The notes below the pieces were generated by a model. It was not told the DNA's origin, ran no database searches, and was given only the letters and a program-made list of their open reading frames with translations. From assembly GCF_004303025.1 (NCBI RefSeq), contig NZ_PJQW01000005.1:2611-66610 (forward strand): a stretch of DNA of 64,000 nucleotides, in the 5' to 3' direction. Source of the stretch: Flavobacterium sp. J27. GTDB taxonomy: Bacteria > Bacteroidota > Bacteroidia > Flavobacteriales > Flavobacteriaceae. A program made the position numbers and the translations under genes. Shown one piece after another: positions 33,728 through 42,317 of the stretch (position 1 is its first letter; each line of letters begins with the position of its first letter).

Positions 33728-34586
33728 ACAAATTTCCCTATTAGGCTGTGGTTGGTTGGGTTTGCCTTTGGCCAATGATTTATTAAAAAATGGCTTTTCT
33801 GTGAAAGGCTCTACAACTTCAGCACATAAACTAGAATTACTACAGGAAAAAGGTATCCAACCTTTTATAATTGCTCTTTACGAAAACACCATTGAAGGAG
33901 ACATAACTGGTTTTTTAAAAGATTCGGAAGTTTTAGTTATAGACATTCCTCCTGGTTTGAGAAAAGACACTTCTATTTCTTTTGTGGATAAAATAAAAAC
34001 TTTGGTTACCCAAATTGAAAGTTCAAGAATTAAAAAGGTACTTTTTGTTAGTTCGACTGCAGTATACAGAGATGAAGAAATTAGCCCAAACCCTGTTGAA
34101 ATTACTGAAGAAACACCTACAAATCCGGAAACAGAAAGTGGAAAACAATTAGTAGAAGTAGAAAATTTACTATTATCCAACCCAAATTTCAATGCCATTA
34201 TCTTACGTTTTGGTGGTTTAATTGGAGAAGACAGACATCCTATAAAATATTTGGCAGGAAAAGAAAATGTAGAAAACCCTGATGGTCCGATTAATTTTAT
34301 ACATCAAGAAGATTGCATAGGTATAATTCTAGAAATTTTGAAACAACTTTTCGACATCAATCGAAGCAATCATAAGATGCCGAAACAAGTTCAGCACGAC
34401 AATATTATTTTTAATGCTGTGGCACCTCAGCATCCTACACGAGAAGAATATTATCACAAAAAAGCAAAAAATATGAATTTGCCTTTGCCTATCTTTGTTA
34501 AAAATTCAATGAGTAAAGGCAAAACTGTTTTAGGAGATAAAGTAGAAATTATTTTAGGTTATAAATACAAAAAAAAATTATTTTAA
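33720..34586 (+). CDS. NAD(P)-binding SDR/epimerase-like protein with exchanged 3' end
   Basis: Rossmann-fold protein beginning ISLLGCGWLGLPLANDLLKNG (dinucleotide motif GCGWLG, residues 9-14), with KKVLFVSSTAVYRDEE, the Ser/Tyr region of extended SDRs, and NFIHQEDCIGIILEIL near residue 195. Two oddities: residues about 217-228 (HKMPKQVQHDN) look like an in-frame copy of a dispersed palindromic repeat, and the last 27 codons after the 59-bp repeat differ from an orphan copy of the native 3' end lying 1.67 kb downstream. The present end encodes FVKNSMSKGKTVLGDKVEII and the orphan FVKNTASKGKLIKSTKIETV, so the gene stays full length. Substrate unknown. Confidence 0.82.
   Translation: MTKQISLLGCGWLGLPLANDLLKNGFSVKGSTTSAHKLELLQEKGIQPFIIALYENTIEGDITGFLKDSEVLVIDIPPGLRKDTSISFVDKIKTLVTQIESSRIKKVLFVSSTAVYRDEEISPNPVEITEETPTNPETESGKQLVEVENLLLSNPNFNAIILRFGGLIGEDRHPIKYLAGKENVENPDGPINFIHQEDCIGIILEILKQLFDINRSNHKMPKQVQHDNIIFNAVAPQHPTREEYYHKKAKNMNLPLPIFVKNSMSKGKTVLGDKVEIILGYKYKKKLF
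34378..34396 (+). repeat. Dispersed palindromic repeat inserted in frame in the SDR-like gene
   Basis: TGCCGAAACAAGTTCAGCA is a diverged palindrome of the type TGCTGAAACAAGTTCAGCA, which I know as a common dispersed repeat of flavobacterial genomes. Translated in this frame it gives the MPKQVQHD peptide often seen in spurious small proteins made from these repeats. The repeat sits at the surface-loop-like position before the last strand of the SDR-like protein. Confidence 0.6.
34447..34505 (+). repeat. 59-bp direct repeat, left copy
   Basis: Encodes YYHKKAKNMNLPLPIFVKN in the frame of the SDR-like gene. The match to the right copy is perfect and ends abruptly on both sides (G versus A before it, T versus A after it). 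Confidence 0.95.
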
Positions 34587-35087
34587 AATTACAGTTTTAT
34601 AAATTTTACAATTTGTATTAGTACTATCACTAGAAATATAACAACTTAAGTTTTTATCACAACTCCATGTTTTTAAAGTATCTAACATTATATACTGTGG
34701 ATAACAATTATTATCTCCGACACAAATGATATAATGACTTTTAACTGATGCCTCTTTACTTGAATAGTCTTCGTTAAAATACAAATTATCATCAATTTTT
34801 TCTAACCATTTAGCAATTTTAATTTTTTTTGCCTTATCTGTTACTAAAACATAATAAAAATCGATAGGGTTCTGACCTATCGATTGTTGTTTCATTATTT
34901 GTACTTTATCTAGTTTAACATTATTCTGAAAGTTAATATTTTCATATAAAAAAGATTTATACTTTGTAGTATCAATAAAAAACTTAAATTCATCATTTAT
35001 TTTTCTCCCAATTAATAATTCATCCGATATAACTTTAGATTTACACGAATAAAAAAAAACTAAAAAAAATAATAAACTAATCTTCAT
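34578..35087 (-). CDS. Small lipoprotein of the islet, unknown function
   Basis: 169 residues with a lipoprotein signal peptide ending in the lipobox YSC (MKISLLFFLVFFYSCKSK, Cys15), then a mixed domain with five further cysteines in its second half (ICVGDNNCYPQY, WSCDKNLSCYISS, TNCKIY). I recognise no family. Its start overlaps the stop of the preceding Cys-rich protein by 11 nt, so they form a pair. Its stop overlaps the SDR-like gene's end by 9 nt on the opposite strand. Surface-exposed paired lipoproteins with a nearby XRE regulator resemble cargo islets; a toxin-immunity function would be a guess. Confidence 0.75.
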   Translation of the reverse strand: MKISLLFFLVFFYSCKSKVISDELLIGRKINDEFKFFIDTTKYKSFLYENINFQNNVKLDKVQIMKQQSIGQNPIDFYYVLVTDKAKKIKIAKWLEKIDDNLYFNEDYSSKEASVKSHYIICVGDNNCYPQYIMLDTLKTWSCDKNLSCYISSDSTNTNCKIYKTVILK

Positions 35088-35490
35088 ATAAACTTATTGT
35101 TACTGTCATTGTTTTTGTGCAAGTTGAAGAGCATTCTGAACAAGTCCAGAGTTTACCTCCTTTAATTGATTTCTCATATGGAGTGCAAGCAGTTCCGCAA
35201 TTTTGACTTGTACATGTTATTGTTCCTCTTCCACTATCTACTATTAAATAATTATTTTCTAAAACTAATGGGATAACAGAATTATGAACATTATTAATAT
35301 CACTGGAAAACAAACCGTAGGAACTTATAATTTCATCATCTACCATTATATCCTTTTCTGAAATTTCAAGGTTTAAATACTCAACATGTCCTAATCCTTG
35401 TTCTTGGGCTAAGTTAGAAAAAATTGTTAATAATTTTTGTTTATCCGCAGTTAAAATAATTTCTCCATTCCTTATTTCTCCAATTAACAT
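35077..35490 (-). CDS. Cys-rich protein of the islet, probably a lipoprotein with an upstream non-ATG start
   Basis: From the first ATG the product is 137 residues with a cysteine-rich end (TCTSQNCGTACTPYEKS, LWTCSECSSTCTKT). The frame, however, stays open upstream to a stop at about 35674, and reads there as RKNLKNQKLFLFTKTLIFLFLASCSKEE, a complete lipoprotein signal with lipobox ASC. No ATG, GTG or TTG precedes this leader in frame; an ATT codon at 35646-35644 is the best placed start. So the true protein may be about 189 residues, or the gene has lost its start codon. It overlaps the following lipoprotein gene by 11 nt. Confidence 0.7.
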   Translation of the reverse strand: MLIGEIRNGEIILTADKQKLLTIFSNLAQEQGLGHVEYLNLEISEKDIMVDDEIISSYGLFSSDINNVHNSVIPLVLENNYLIVDSGRGTITCTSQNCGTACTPYEKSIKGGKLWTCSECSSTCTKTMTVTISLYED

Positions 35491-35722
35491 GTTATCAATT
35501 TTAGCAGATATTTCATTCTTAAAATTACTCTCTTGAATGATTTCATTTTCTACAGTATTTTCTTCTTTTGAACAAGATGCTAAAAATAAAAATATTAATG
35601 TTTTAGTAAATAAAAATAATTTTTGATTCTTTAAATTTTTTCTAATATCAGTTAAATGTTTAAAATTAATTTTTTAAAGTTCTATATAAAATAAAAATAC
35701 TATTAAAATAAAATTTATAGAA

Positions 35723-36058
35723 ATGAAAACAGGAATAAAAATTTCAAAACTGAGAGAACAAAGAAAGTTATCGCAAGAACTATTAGCCGAATTAATTGGA
35801 GTTAGTCAAGTTACTGTAGGAAATTGGGAACAAGGAAAAAGTATTAAACATAAGTATTTAAAGAAAATTTCTACTGTTTTTGATATTCCTGTAGATTTTT
35901 TACTTGATGATGATAAGAAAATCGTTAAACAAGAAAACAAAGATAGTGCGTCAAACAATATTAATGGTTATGAAGTTTCTATAAAGACTCCTCAATATGT
36001 CTTAGATGGTTTATTTTCACGATTAGATAAATTAATTGAGATTTTAGAAAAAAAGTAA
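35723..36058 (+). CDS. XRE family helix-turn-helix regulator of the islet
   Basis: The N-terminal 65 residues are a Cro/C1-type HTH: ISKLREQRKLSQELLAELIGVSQVTVGNWEQGKSIKHKYLKKISTVFDIPVDFLL. The C-terminal 45 residues are polar with a final amphipathic helix (LDGLFSRLDKLIEILEKK) suitable for dimerisation. It is divergent from the two islet lipoproteins and probably controls them. It lacks a peptidase or sensor domain. Confidence 0.9.
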   Translation: MKTGIKISKLREQRKLSQELLAELIGVSQVTVGNWEQGKSIKHKYLKKISTVFDIPVDFLLDDDKKIVKQENKDSASNNINGYEVSIKTPQYVLDGLFSRLDKLIEILEKK

Positions 36059-36118
36059 CAATATCAATCATTTATTTTAATCTCTTTTTTGTTCCAATTA
36101 CTTGTTACAAAGTCACAC

Positions 36119-36256
36119 AAATATTATCACAAAAAAGCAAAAAATATGAATTTGCCTTTGCCTATCTTTGTTAAAAATACAGCATCAAAAGGGAAATTGA
36201 TTAAGAGCACTAAAATTGAAACTGTATTGTCTTATTTTTTTAAAAAAGAGGTGTAA
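36119..36256 (+). pseudogene. Orphan native 3' end of the SDR-like gene
   Basis: An open frame of 45 codons (KYYHKKAKNMNLPLPIFVKN followed by TASKGKLIKSTKIETVLSYF, ending in TAA) without a start. It repeats the end of the SDR-like protein; the part beyond the 59-bp repeat is homologous but diverged (for example KSTKIETVLSYFFKKEV against LGDKVEIILGYKYKKKLF). The stop is 4 nt before the eamA start, the tight spacing expected inside this operon. It is therefore the displaced original end and not the newcomer. Confidence 0.85.
36120..36178 (+). repeat. 59-bp direct repeat, right copy
   Basis: Identical to the left copy over its full length; begins after a single-base mismatch and lies at the beginning of the orphan gene end. 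Confidence 0.95.
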
Positions 36257-36260
36257 TTAA

Positions 36261-37184
36261 ATGGCTTATTTTAGTGTTTTTCACGAATATATCAAGCAGA
36301 AAAAAAAGGCAATTGGGTTGCCTTTTCTTGCATTGTGTTGGATTAGTTTTTTTTGGGGAACCACATGGATTGCATCTAAAGAAGGGGTAAAACATATGCC
36401 CGCCATGCAGTTGGTTGTTTTACGTCAATTTTTCGGTGGCATTATCTACTTAACTTATTTTCTGATAAAAAAAGCACCTTGGCCTACACAAAGACAATGG
36501 CGTAATATTTTAGTATTAAGTATATTAAATTTCATGTTGAGTAACGGTTTAAGTACATGGGGCGTAAAATATATATCCAGTGGTTTGGGCGCTATTATCG
36601 GTTCCATCTTTCCATTATGGATTGTAATTATTAGCTTTTTTAGAGGAGAAAAAGTTTCTTGGAGAGCCGTTTTAGGATTAATTATCTGTTTTTTTGGAAT
36701 TTGTGTTATATTTTATGATTATCTGCATGATTTTCTGAACCCAGAATTTCGTTTTGGGATTATTCTTTCTGTTATTGCAACTTTTACTTGGGCCTTATCT
36801 TCTATTTACATTAGAGAAAACAGAACCAATTTCAATCCTTATTTTAGTTTAGGTTTACAAATGTTAATTTCTTGTGTAGCCATTTTTGGTGTTATTCAAT
36901 CGACTGGAGAAACCGTTCCTTTAAGCGAAATACCAGCTGTTTCATGGTGGTCTATTGCTTATTTAGTGGTGTTTGGTTCCGTATTAACCTTTATTGCTTT
37001 TATTTACGCCTTAGAGCATTTACCTAAAGAAGTAAGTAGTTTATATGCCTACATTAATCCTATGGTGGCTTTATTCTTTGGGTATATTTTATTCCATGAA
37101 CCTTTAACTGTTTCTATTGCCATTGGCGGTCTAGTAACACTTACTGGTTTGTTTTTGGTAAATAAAGCCATAAAAAAATCATAA
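36261..37184 (+). CDS. EamA/DMT superfamily exporter
   Basis: Ten-helix inner-membrane metabolite exporter of the drug/metabolite transporter superfamily. Two EamA halves are visible: residues 20-155 (FLALCWISFFWGTTWIASKEGVKHMPAMQLVVLRQFFGG) and 165-303 (GIILSVIATFTWALSSIYIRE, LEHLPKEVSSLYAYINPMVALFFGYILFHEPL). Such proteins export amino acids or other small metabolites; the substrate is not predictable. It was probably directly linked to the SDR-like gene before the islet came in, so its expression may now depend on a promoter within the islet. Confidence 0.92.
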   Translation: MAYFSVFHEYIKQKKKAIGLPFLALCWISFFWGTTWIASKEGVKHMPAMQLVVLRQFFGGIIYLTYFLIKKAPWPTQRQWRNILVLSILNFMLSNGLSTWGVKYISSGLGAIIGSIFPLWIVIISFFRGEKVSWRAVLGLIICFFGICVIFYDYLHDFLNPEFRFGIILSVIATFTWALSSIYIRENRTNFNPYFSLGLQMLISCVAIFGVIQSTGETVPLSEIPAVSWWSIAYLVVFGSVLTFIAFIYALEHLPKEVSSLYAYINPMVALFFGYILFHEPLTVSIAIGGLVTLTGLFLVNKAIKKS

Positions 37185-37187
37185 AAA

Positions 37188-37216
37188 AACACTCAAATAT
37201 CATTTATTTGAGTGTT
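37188..37216 (+). terminator. Terminator after the EamA gene
   Basis: A perfect 12-bp stem, AACACTCAAATA / TATTTGAGTGTT, with a TCATT loop begins 4 nt after the eamA stop and ends the operon. The tail (CCTTAATTTTT) is only moderately T-rich. Confidence 0.8.
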
Positions 37217-37248
37217 CCTTAATTTTTGAATTGTTAACAATAGTATAT

Positions 37249-39321
37249 TTACCAGATTTTAACTCGTTTTTCTGGAGCTACATACATCCCATCGCCTGCT
37301 TCTACACCAAAAGCTTTATAGAAAGCATCTACATTTTGTAACGGCACATAAGCACGATACATTCCTGGTGAATGCGGATCGGTTTTTACTTGGTTTTTAA
37401 TGGCTTCATCTCTCATTTTACTTCTCCAAATGGTTGCCCAAGAAATAAAGAAACGTTGTTCTGGTGTAAACCCATCTATTAATCCTGGATTACCGTTTTC
37501 CTTTAAATAGATTTGCAACCCATCATAAGCTGCATTTACACCTCCTAAATCACCAATGTTTTCTCCTAAAGTAAATTTACCATCGACATAAATTCCTGGT
37601 AATGGTTGTAAAGCAGAATATTGATCTGCTAAAGCAGTTCCTAAAGAAGTAAATTGTGTTAAATCTTCATCACTCCACCAATTGATTAAATTTCCATCTG
37701 CATTATATCTAGATCCTGAATCATCAAATCCATGAGAAATTTCATGACCTATTACTGCGCCTATTCCTCCATAGTTTACCGCTTCATCTGCTCTATAATC
37801 ATAAAAAGGAGGCTGTAAAATAGCTGCTGGAAATACAATTTCATTATAAGAAGGATTAAAGTAAGCATTTACTGTTTGTGGAGACATTCCCCATTCTTCC
37901 TTATCCACTGGTTTGCCTAATTTATCTAAATTATCTTGATGTCTCCATAAAGCATATTGTCTTGCATTTTCAAAATAAGTACCTCCCTCTTTTGGATCGG
38001 TAATGGTTAATTTAGAATAATCTTCCCAAACGTCTGGATAACCAATTTTAACTCTTGACTTTTTTAATTTTAATTTTGCATTTTCTTTGGTTTCTTTTGT
38101 CATCCAAGGCAAATTGTCTATTCTATTCTCAAAAGCTTTAAAAACATTAGCAATCATAGCTTGCGCTTTTGCTTTTGCCTCAGGTGGGAATTTTTTTGCC
38201 ACATATAATTTTCCAATAGCTTCACCCATTCTTCTATTTACTACTTGAAGGGCTCTTTCATCAGCTGGTCTTTGTTTTACCGCTCCTGTTAGGGTTTTTC
38301 CATAAAAATCAAAATTTGCGTCTTCAATTTCAGTGGTTAATTCATCCGAAGCACCTCTTAGTAAAGTCCATTTCATATAGGCTTTCCAAGCTTCCAGATT
38401 ATTCTCTTTAAAAATAGTTTCAAGTTTTGCCATATATTTAGGTTGTGAAACTATTAAAGAGTCTATTGTACCAATCCCAACACCTTTTAAATAAGTATTC
38501 CATTTTACTGTAGGTGTGATTTTTTCTAAATCAGCCACAGTCATTGGATTATAACTTTTTCTTCTATCTCTTCTTTCCACTCTATCAAAAGTAGCTTCAG
38601 ACATTTTTGTTTCTAAAGCTAAAATTTTAGCAGCATTTGTTTTAGCAGTTGTAGCATCATCTCCTATAAATTGAAGCATTCTGGCAACATGTTGCTCATA
38701 CTTTTCTCTTTTCTCTTTATTATCTGGAGCATCAGACACATAGTAATCACGATCTGGTAAACCCAAACTACCCGTTCCAATATATACTATATTTCTAGTA
38801 CTATTTTTGGCATCAGTACCTATATAGCTACCAAAGAAACCAACTCCAGCTTGTGGTTCCATTTCTGTTACTAAAGTAACCACATCAGCTGCATTCTTAA
38901 CTTTATCTATTTTATTTAAATAAGGTTTCAAAGGGCTAATTCCTTGTTGATTTCTGGTTACTGTGTCTAAAATAGATTTATAAAGACTTAACGCTTTACC
39001 TTGATCAGATTTTGGAGTAATCGTTTTGTCATTCAACGCTTCTTTTAAAATTTGCATGACATCTTCATCTGTTTTTTTGCGAAGTTCATCAAAACTACCC
39101 CATCGTGTTCTGTCTGCTGGTATTTCAGTTTTGTCAAGCCACTGTCCGTTTACATATCTAAAAAAATCATCTGCAGGATCTACAGATTTATCCATAAAAT
39201 TGGTATTGATACCTATTTGTTGATTCTTATTCGTAGAATTAGTTTCTCCTGATTTACAAGAATTAAGAATCGAAATTAAAAAAAGGAAGCCTATACTTCC
39301 TTTAAAAATTGTATTTCTCAT
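37249..39321 (-). CDS. M13 family metallopeptidase (PepO-like lipoprotein)
   Basis: Neprilysin-type zinc endopeptidase that cleaves peptides in the periplasm or at the surface. The N-terminus has a lipoprotein signal (LFLISILNSCKSGE, Cys22). The peptidase core begins DKSVDPADDFFRYVNGQWLDKTEIPADR, and the zinc site HEISH (in GAVIGHEISHGFDDSGSRY, about residue 528) with the downstream Glu in LGENIGDLGGVNAAYD is intact, as is the substrate motif NAYFNPSYNEIVFPAAIL. The length of 690 residues is standard for M13. It has its own promoter and is monocistronic. Confidence 0.96.
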   Translation of the reverse strand: MRNTIFKGSIGFLFLISILNSCKSGETNSTNKNQQIGINTNFMDKSVDPADDFFRYVNGQWLDKTEIPADRTRWGSFDELRKKTDEDVMQILKEALNDKTITPKSDQGKALSLYKSILDTVTRNQQGISPLKPYLNKIDKVKNAADVVTLVTEMEPQAGVGFFGSYIGTDAKNSTRNIVYIGTGSLGLPDRDYYVSDAPDNKEKREKYEQHVARMLQFIGDDATTAKTNAAKILALETKMSEATFDRVERRDRRKSYNPMTVADLEKITPTVKWNTYLKGVGIGTIDSLIVSQPKYMAKLETIFKENNLEAWKAYMKWTLLRGASDELTTEIEDANFDFYGKTLTGAVKQRPADERALQVVNRRMGEAIGKLYVAKKFPPEAKAKAQAMIANVFKAFENRIDNLPWMTKETKENAKLKLKKSRVKIGYPDVWEDYSKLTITDPKEGGTYFENARQYALWRHQDNLDKLGKPVDKEEWGMSPQTVNAYFNPSYNEIVFPAAILQPPFYDYRADEAVNYGGIGAVIGHEISHGFDDSGSRYNADGNLINWWSDEDLTQFTSLGTALADQYSALQPLPGIYVDGKFTLGENIGDLGGVNAAYDGLQIYLKENGNPGLIDGFTPEQRFFISWATIWRSKMRDEAIKNQVKTDPHSPGMYRAYVPLQNVDAFYKAFGVEAGDGMYVAPEKRVKIW

Positions 39322-39357
39322 TTTAAATTAGGTTATTTTTAAAGTTTAGTTGTAAAA

Positions 39358-39387
39358 CAAATATACCTTATTTGACGCTTCCTCAAA
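39358..39387 (-). promoter_or_regulatory. Bacteroidota-type promoter of the M13 peptidase
   Basis: On the minus strand TTTG (39387-39384), an 18-nt spacer and TATATTTG (39365-39358) give full matches to both the -33 and -7 elements, 36 nt upstream of the ATG. It is the best-formed promoter in the window. Confidence 0.75.
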
Positions 39388-39396
39388 AAAATGTCA

Positions 39397-42255
39397 TTAT
39401 TCTTTAACAATTCTTTTAGAAACCGCCCCTTTATTTGTATGAATTATCATAAAATAAATTCCATTTGAGGCTGTTTTTAAATCTACCGTAACTTGATCGA
39501 GATGCATTAATTGATTGGTATTTATTAGAATGCATTTCCCGCTTATATCGTAAACCTCAATGGCATTTATCTCAACATCTTTTGATAAAACGGTATATAT
39601 TCCTTTAGATGGGTTAGGAAAAATAGCTACTGTATTCGTTGCGAAATTTTCTGTTGTTAATGTTCCGTTTATTACAAAATCATCCACATTAACGCCAAAA
39701 GCATTTACGGCTTGATCCGCATGAAAAACGATTCTAAAAATAACATTTGTTTCATTATTAAGGGCTTGCAAAGGATAAGAATAAGTAGTTAAAGTAGTAT
39801 TGGTTCCTGTCCATTGTGCACCAGGACAATTATAACAATCGTTCCCAGTTGTTAATCGGGTACGGTCACTGTTATACCAATTGGTCCAATTCGTCATATC
39901 ATTATACCCTAACACTTGCCAATTAGCCCCAAAATTTGTAGAATATTCAACATAAACAATGTCCCAATTATTTTCTAAGTCATATTTCATATTGAAACTT
40001 ATTTCAGGATTGGAAACAGTGGATAAATTGTAACATTGAGAAACTAAATAAGCTTTTACATTATCTTGATAATTGCCAGAAAGATTTGTTGTATACACAA
40101 GGTTTCCATTACTATCCATGTTATTTACAGGAGTATCTGTATGAATTCCTCTTGTCCATAATAATCCTGATTCATTTTCGATATAGGAAATTAATTCGTC
40201 TGAAGTATTTGAAAATTGATTTACTAGTCCAACTGTTCCTTCATCATTAATACGTAAAACATTTTCTTGTGTGTTATTTTCTGGTCTTCCATCATTTGAA
40301 ATGGATGCCGTAACATTTAGCAAGTGAGTTCCTCTGCTTAAACCTATAATTGTTATGGGATAATTGATTTCATCACAAGGAGCTAAACTACCGTTCCATA
40401 CCTCATTGATAGCTGTATTTCCATCTATAGTATAAGATATTGATAGGGAAGAAATTGGATTTAATCCTTGGTTTTTTAATAAAACTGAAGCTGTAATGGA
40501 AGATGATTCGCATGAAATTGTTTCTGGAGTATTGATGGATTGAATGGCTACATCATCTGTTGCAGCAATATATTCTCCGCCAACATTTACGGCAAACCAA
40601 GCATTAGTAACTGCTATAGCTTCTGGACTATTTGCGCAATATAAACTATTTGCTACAGTAATCGTCGCATTTCTCGCGTCTAAATAAGTGGCATTTGGTG
40701 TTAAATAATCGCGTTCTGCTAAATAAGCAATTTCAGCCGCTTTTTCTATCCCAATACCAGTAACAGAATAAGCAGTAGGAGTTGGAGCGTTATTCGTATC
40801 TGATTCTCCCATAGTAAGAATATAAAACCAATGGTTCATCACTCCAGAGTTTGTATGTACCCCTCCATTATCGCCACTTCCTGTATACCAATGTGTGCCT
40901 TGATAAGTATCTGGGTCATTAGTACTATTAGGGTCTTGCATCGATCGTAAATAAGAGGATGAGATATCTTCTCCTATTAACCAAACAGAATTAGAAATAG
41001 GGTTAGTCAAACTTCCAGTTTTACCATAATGTTCTACACAAGCTCCCCAAATATCTGAAAACCCTTCATTCATTGCACCCGATTCATTTTGGTATACCAA
41101 ATTTGCGGTATAAGTACAAACCGCATGACCTATCTCATGTCCGCATACATCAATAGCTGTTAAAATATCAAAGCTCGTACCATCTCCATAGGTCATAGCA
41201 AAACCATTCCATCCTGCATTATTGTAATCTGTTCCATAATGGACATAATTTCTTATGGTTCCTCCATTATCATCAAAACTGTTTCTTCCGAAAGTTGTAA
41301 ACCAAAAATCATATGTTTTTTCCGCTCCCCAGTGTGCGTCTAATGCACCATTGTCTTTTGCAGCATTATCATACTCGGCAGCTGACCAAATATTATCATT
41401 ATCTGTAAAATCGACATTTTGGAAATTATTTGTATTTTGACAATTAAAAGTAAAAATACCCAAGCCTCTTGTTTCATCTCTTAACAAATAGTGATTGTTG
41501 TCTGCATCAAACTTTGTTTCAATATTTTTAGTACCACTATATCTTGTATCTGCTGTTCCTTGAGCAAAAAGTATTTTATTTTCTAAAGTCTTTTTATATG
41601 TTATTAATTCACTATTTGTTGTTAAACTAGTAGCATGCTTGATAATTGGATTAGAAAGCAAAACCGTTCCATTTAAAGCATCTATATAAACTTCTTGCCT
41701 TGATATGGGATGGGTTGCATAGATATCATATTTATATGCTAAATGTATGGTTTGTTGATTCACATTTGGAAAAATAACCAATTCTCCTATAGGTTTTTTA
41801 TACTCCATTAATTTAGATTGCATTTCATTTTCCCATAAATAAGAAGAGGCATTTATTTTTTGTAAAGCTATTCCTAAGCCTTCATTTGAAGTGATGGTTG
41901 GTGTTAAAGACATTCCTGAAACTTGGTATAATTCTCCATTTACCATTGTGACACGATTTTCTTTAGAATGTACAATGGCGGTTCCAAATTCTACTTTTAT
42001 GTTTTTATAAAACAATTGAAATTTCTGATGTTTTTGTCCTGTTTTATCTATGTTCGTATAAATAGGTTGAAAAGAATAATAAGTATCAAAACCATACTCT
42101 TCACCAAATTTAAATAACGCTTCTTCTGATGAATATGCTTTTGTAAAATGAATGGTTCTCTTATTCTTAAAAGTTTTGGAGTTATTCCTGTTTTTTTGAG
42201 AATAACATAGGGTTATTACCAATAAAGATAAAAGGAAGAGTAATTTTTGTTTCAT
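39397..42255 (-). CDS. M4 family (thermolysin-like) metallopeptidase with T9SS sorting domain
   Basis: Secreted zinc protease. After the signal peptide (KLLFLLSLLVITLCYSQ) come an FTP/PepSY propeptide (about 30-215), then the thermolysin fold: zinc site VCGHEIGHAVCTYTANLVYQNESGAMNEGFSDIWG (near residues 375-405) and the active-site His in NSGVMNHWFYILT. From about 560 follow a CARDB-like adhesion domain, a module beginning VGLVNQFSNTSDELISYIE, and a type A sorting domain (VAIFPNPSKGIYTVLS) ending SKRIVKE. The module is closely shared with the gene upstream. A terminator-like hairpin lies between the two. It is likely exported by T9SS and active outside the cell. Confidence 0.95.
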   Translation of the reverse strand: MKQKLLFLLSLLVITLCYSQKNRNNSKTFKNKRTIHFTKAYSSEEALFKFGEEYGFDTYYSFQPIYTNIDKTGQKHQKFQLFYKNIKVEFGTAIVHSKENRVTMVNGELYQVSGMSLTPTITSNEGLGIALQKINASSYLWENEMQSKLMEYKKPIGELVIFPNVNQQTIHLAYKYDIYATHPISRQEVYIDALNGTVLLSNPIIKHATSLTTNSELITYKKTLENKILFAQGTADTRYSGTKNIETKFDADNNHYLLRDETRGLGIFTFNCQNTNNFQNVDFTDNDNIWSAAEYDNAAKDNGALDAHWGAEKTYDFWFTTFGRNSFDDNGGTIRNYVHYGTDYNNAGWNGFAMTYGDGTSFDILTAIDVCGHEIGHAVCTYTANLVYQNESGAMNEGFSDIWGACVEHYGKTGSLTNPISNSVWLIGEDISSSYLRSMQDPNSTNDPDTYQGTHWYTGSGDNGGVHTNSGVMNHWFYILTMGESDTNNAPTPTAYSVTGIGIEKAAEIAYLAERDYLTPNATYLDARNATITVANSLYCANSPEAIAVTNAWFAVNVGGEYIAATDDVAIQSINTPETISCESSSITASVLLKNQGLNPISSLSISYTIDGNTAINEVWNGSLAPCDEINYPITIIGLSRGTHLLNVTASISNDGRPENNTQENVLRINDEGTVGLVNQFSNTSDELISYIENESGLLWTRGIHTDTPVNNMDSNGNLVYTTNLSGNYQDNVKAYLVSQCYNLSTVSNPEISFNMKYDLENNWDIVYVEYSTNFGANWQVLGYNDMTNWTNWYNSDRTRLTTGNDCYNCPGAQWTGTNTTLTTYSYPLQALNNETNVIFRIVFHADQAVNAFGVNVDDFVINGTLTTENFATNTVAIFPNPSKGIYTVLSKDVEINAIEVYDISGKCILINTNQLMHLDQVTVDLKTASNGIYFMIIHTNKGAVSKRIVKE

Positions 42256-42273
42256 GAGCTTATAAATTAAACA

Positions 42274-42304
42274 AAAAAGTTGGCTTTATTAAAACCAACT
42301 TTTT
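42274..42304 (-). terminator. Hairpin terminator after the Asp-box repeat gene
   Basis: Minus-strand stem AAAAAGTTGG / CCAACTTTTT with an 11-nt loop and a T-run lies just after the stop of the repeat protein and before the M4 gene. It separates the two transcripts. Confidence 0.75.
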
Positions 42305-42317
42305 GTCTTTGACTATT

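Larger units (their letters stand above)
34447..36178. mobile_element. 1.67-kb integrated islet bounded by 59-bp direct repeats
   Basis: The 59 nt at 34447-34505 recur exactly at 36120-36178. The first copy is in the 3' part of the SDR-like gene, the second in an orphan 3' end of that same gene lying 4 nt before eamA. The islet between them carries two minus-strand lipoproteins and a plus-strand XRE regulator, plus a replacement 3' end. No integrase, transposase or tRNA is present, so it either moved with help from elsewhere or entered by homologous recombination of acquired DNA. It separates genes that otherwise overlap or nearly touch. Confidence 0.8.

Noticed and set aside
34447..36178. 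Classic insertion sequence or integron cassette
   Set aside because: No transposase, terminal inverted repeats, integrase or attC-like fold; only long direct repeats that lie in coding sequence.
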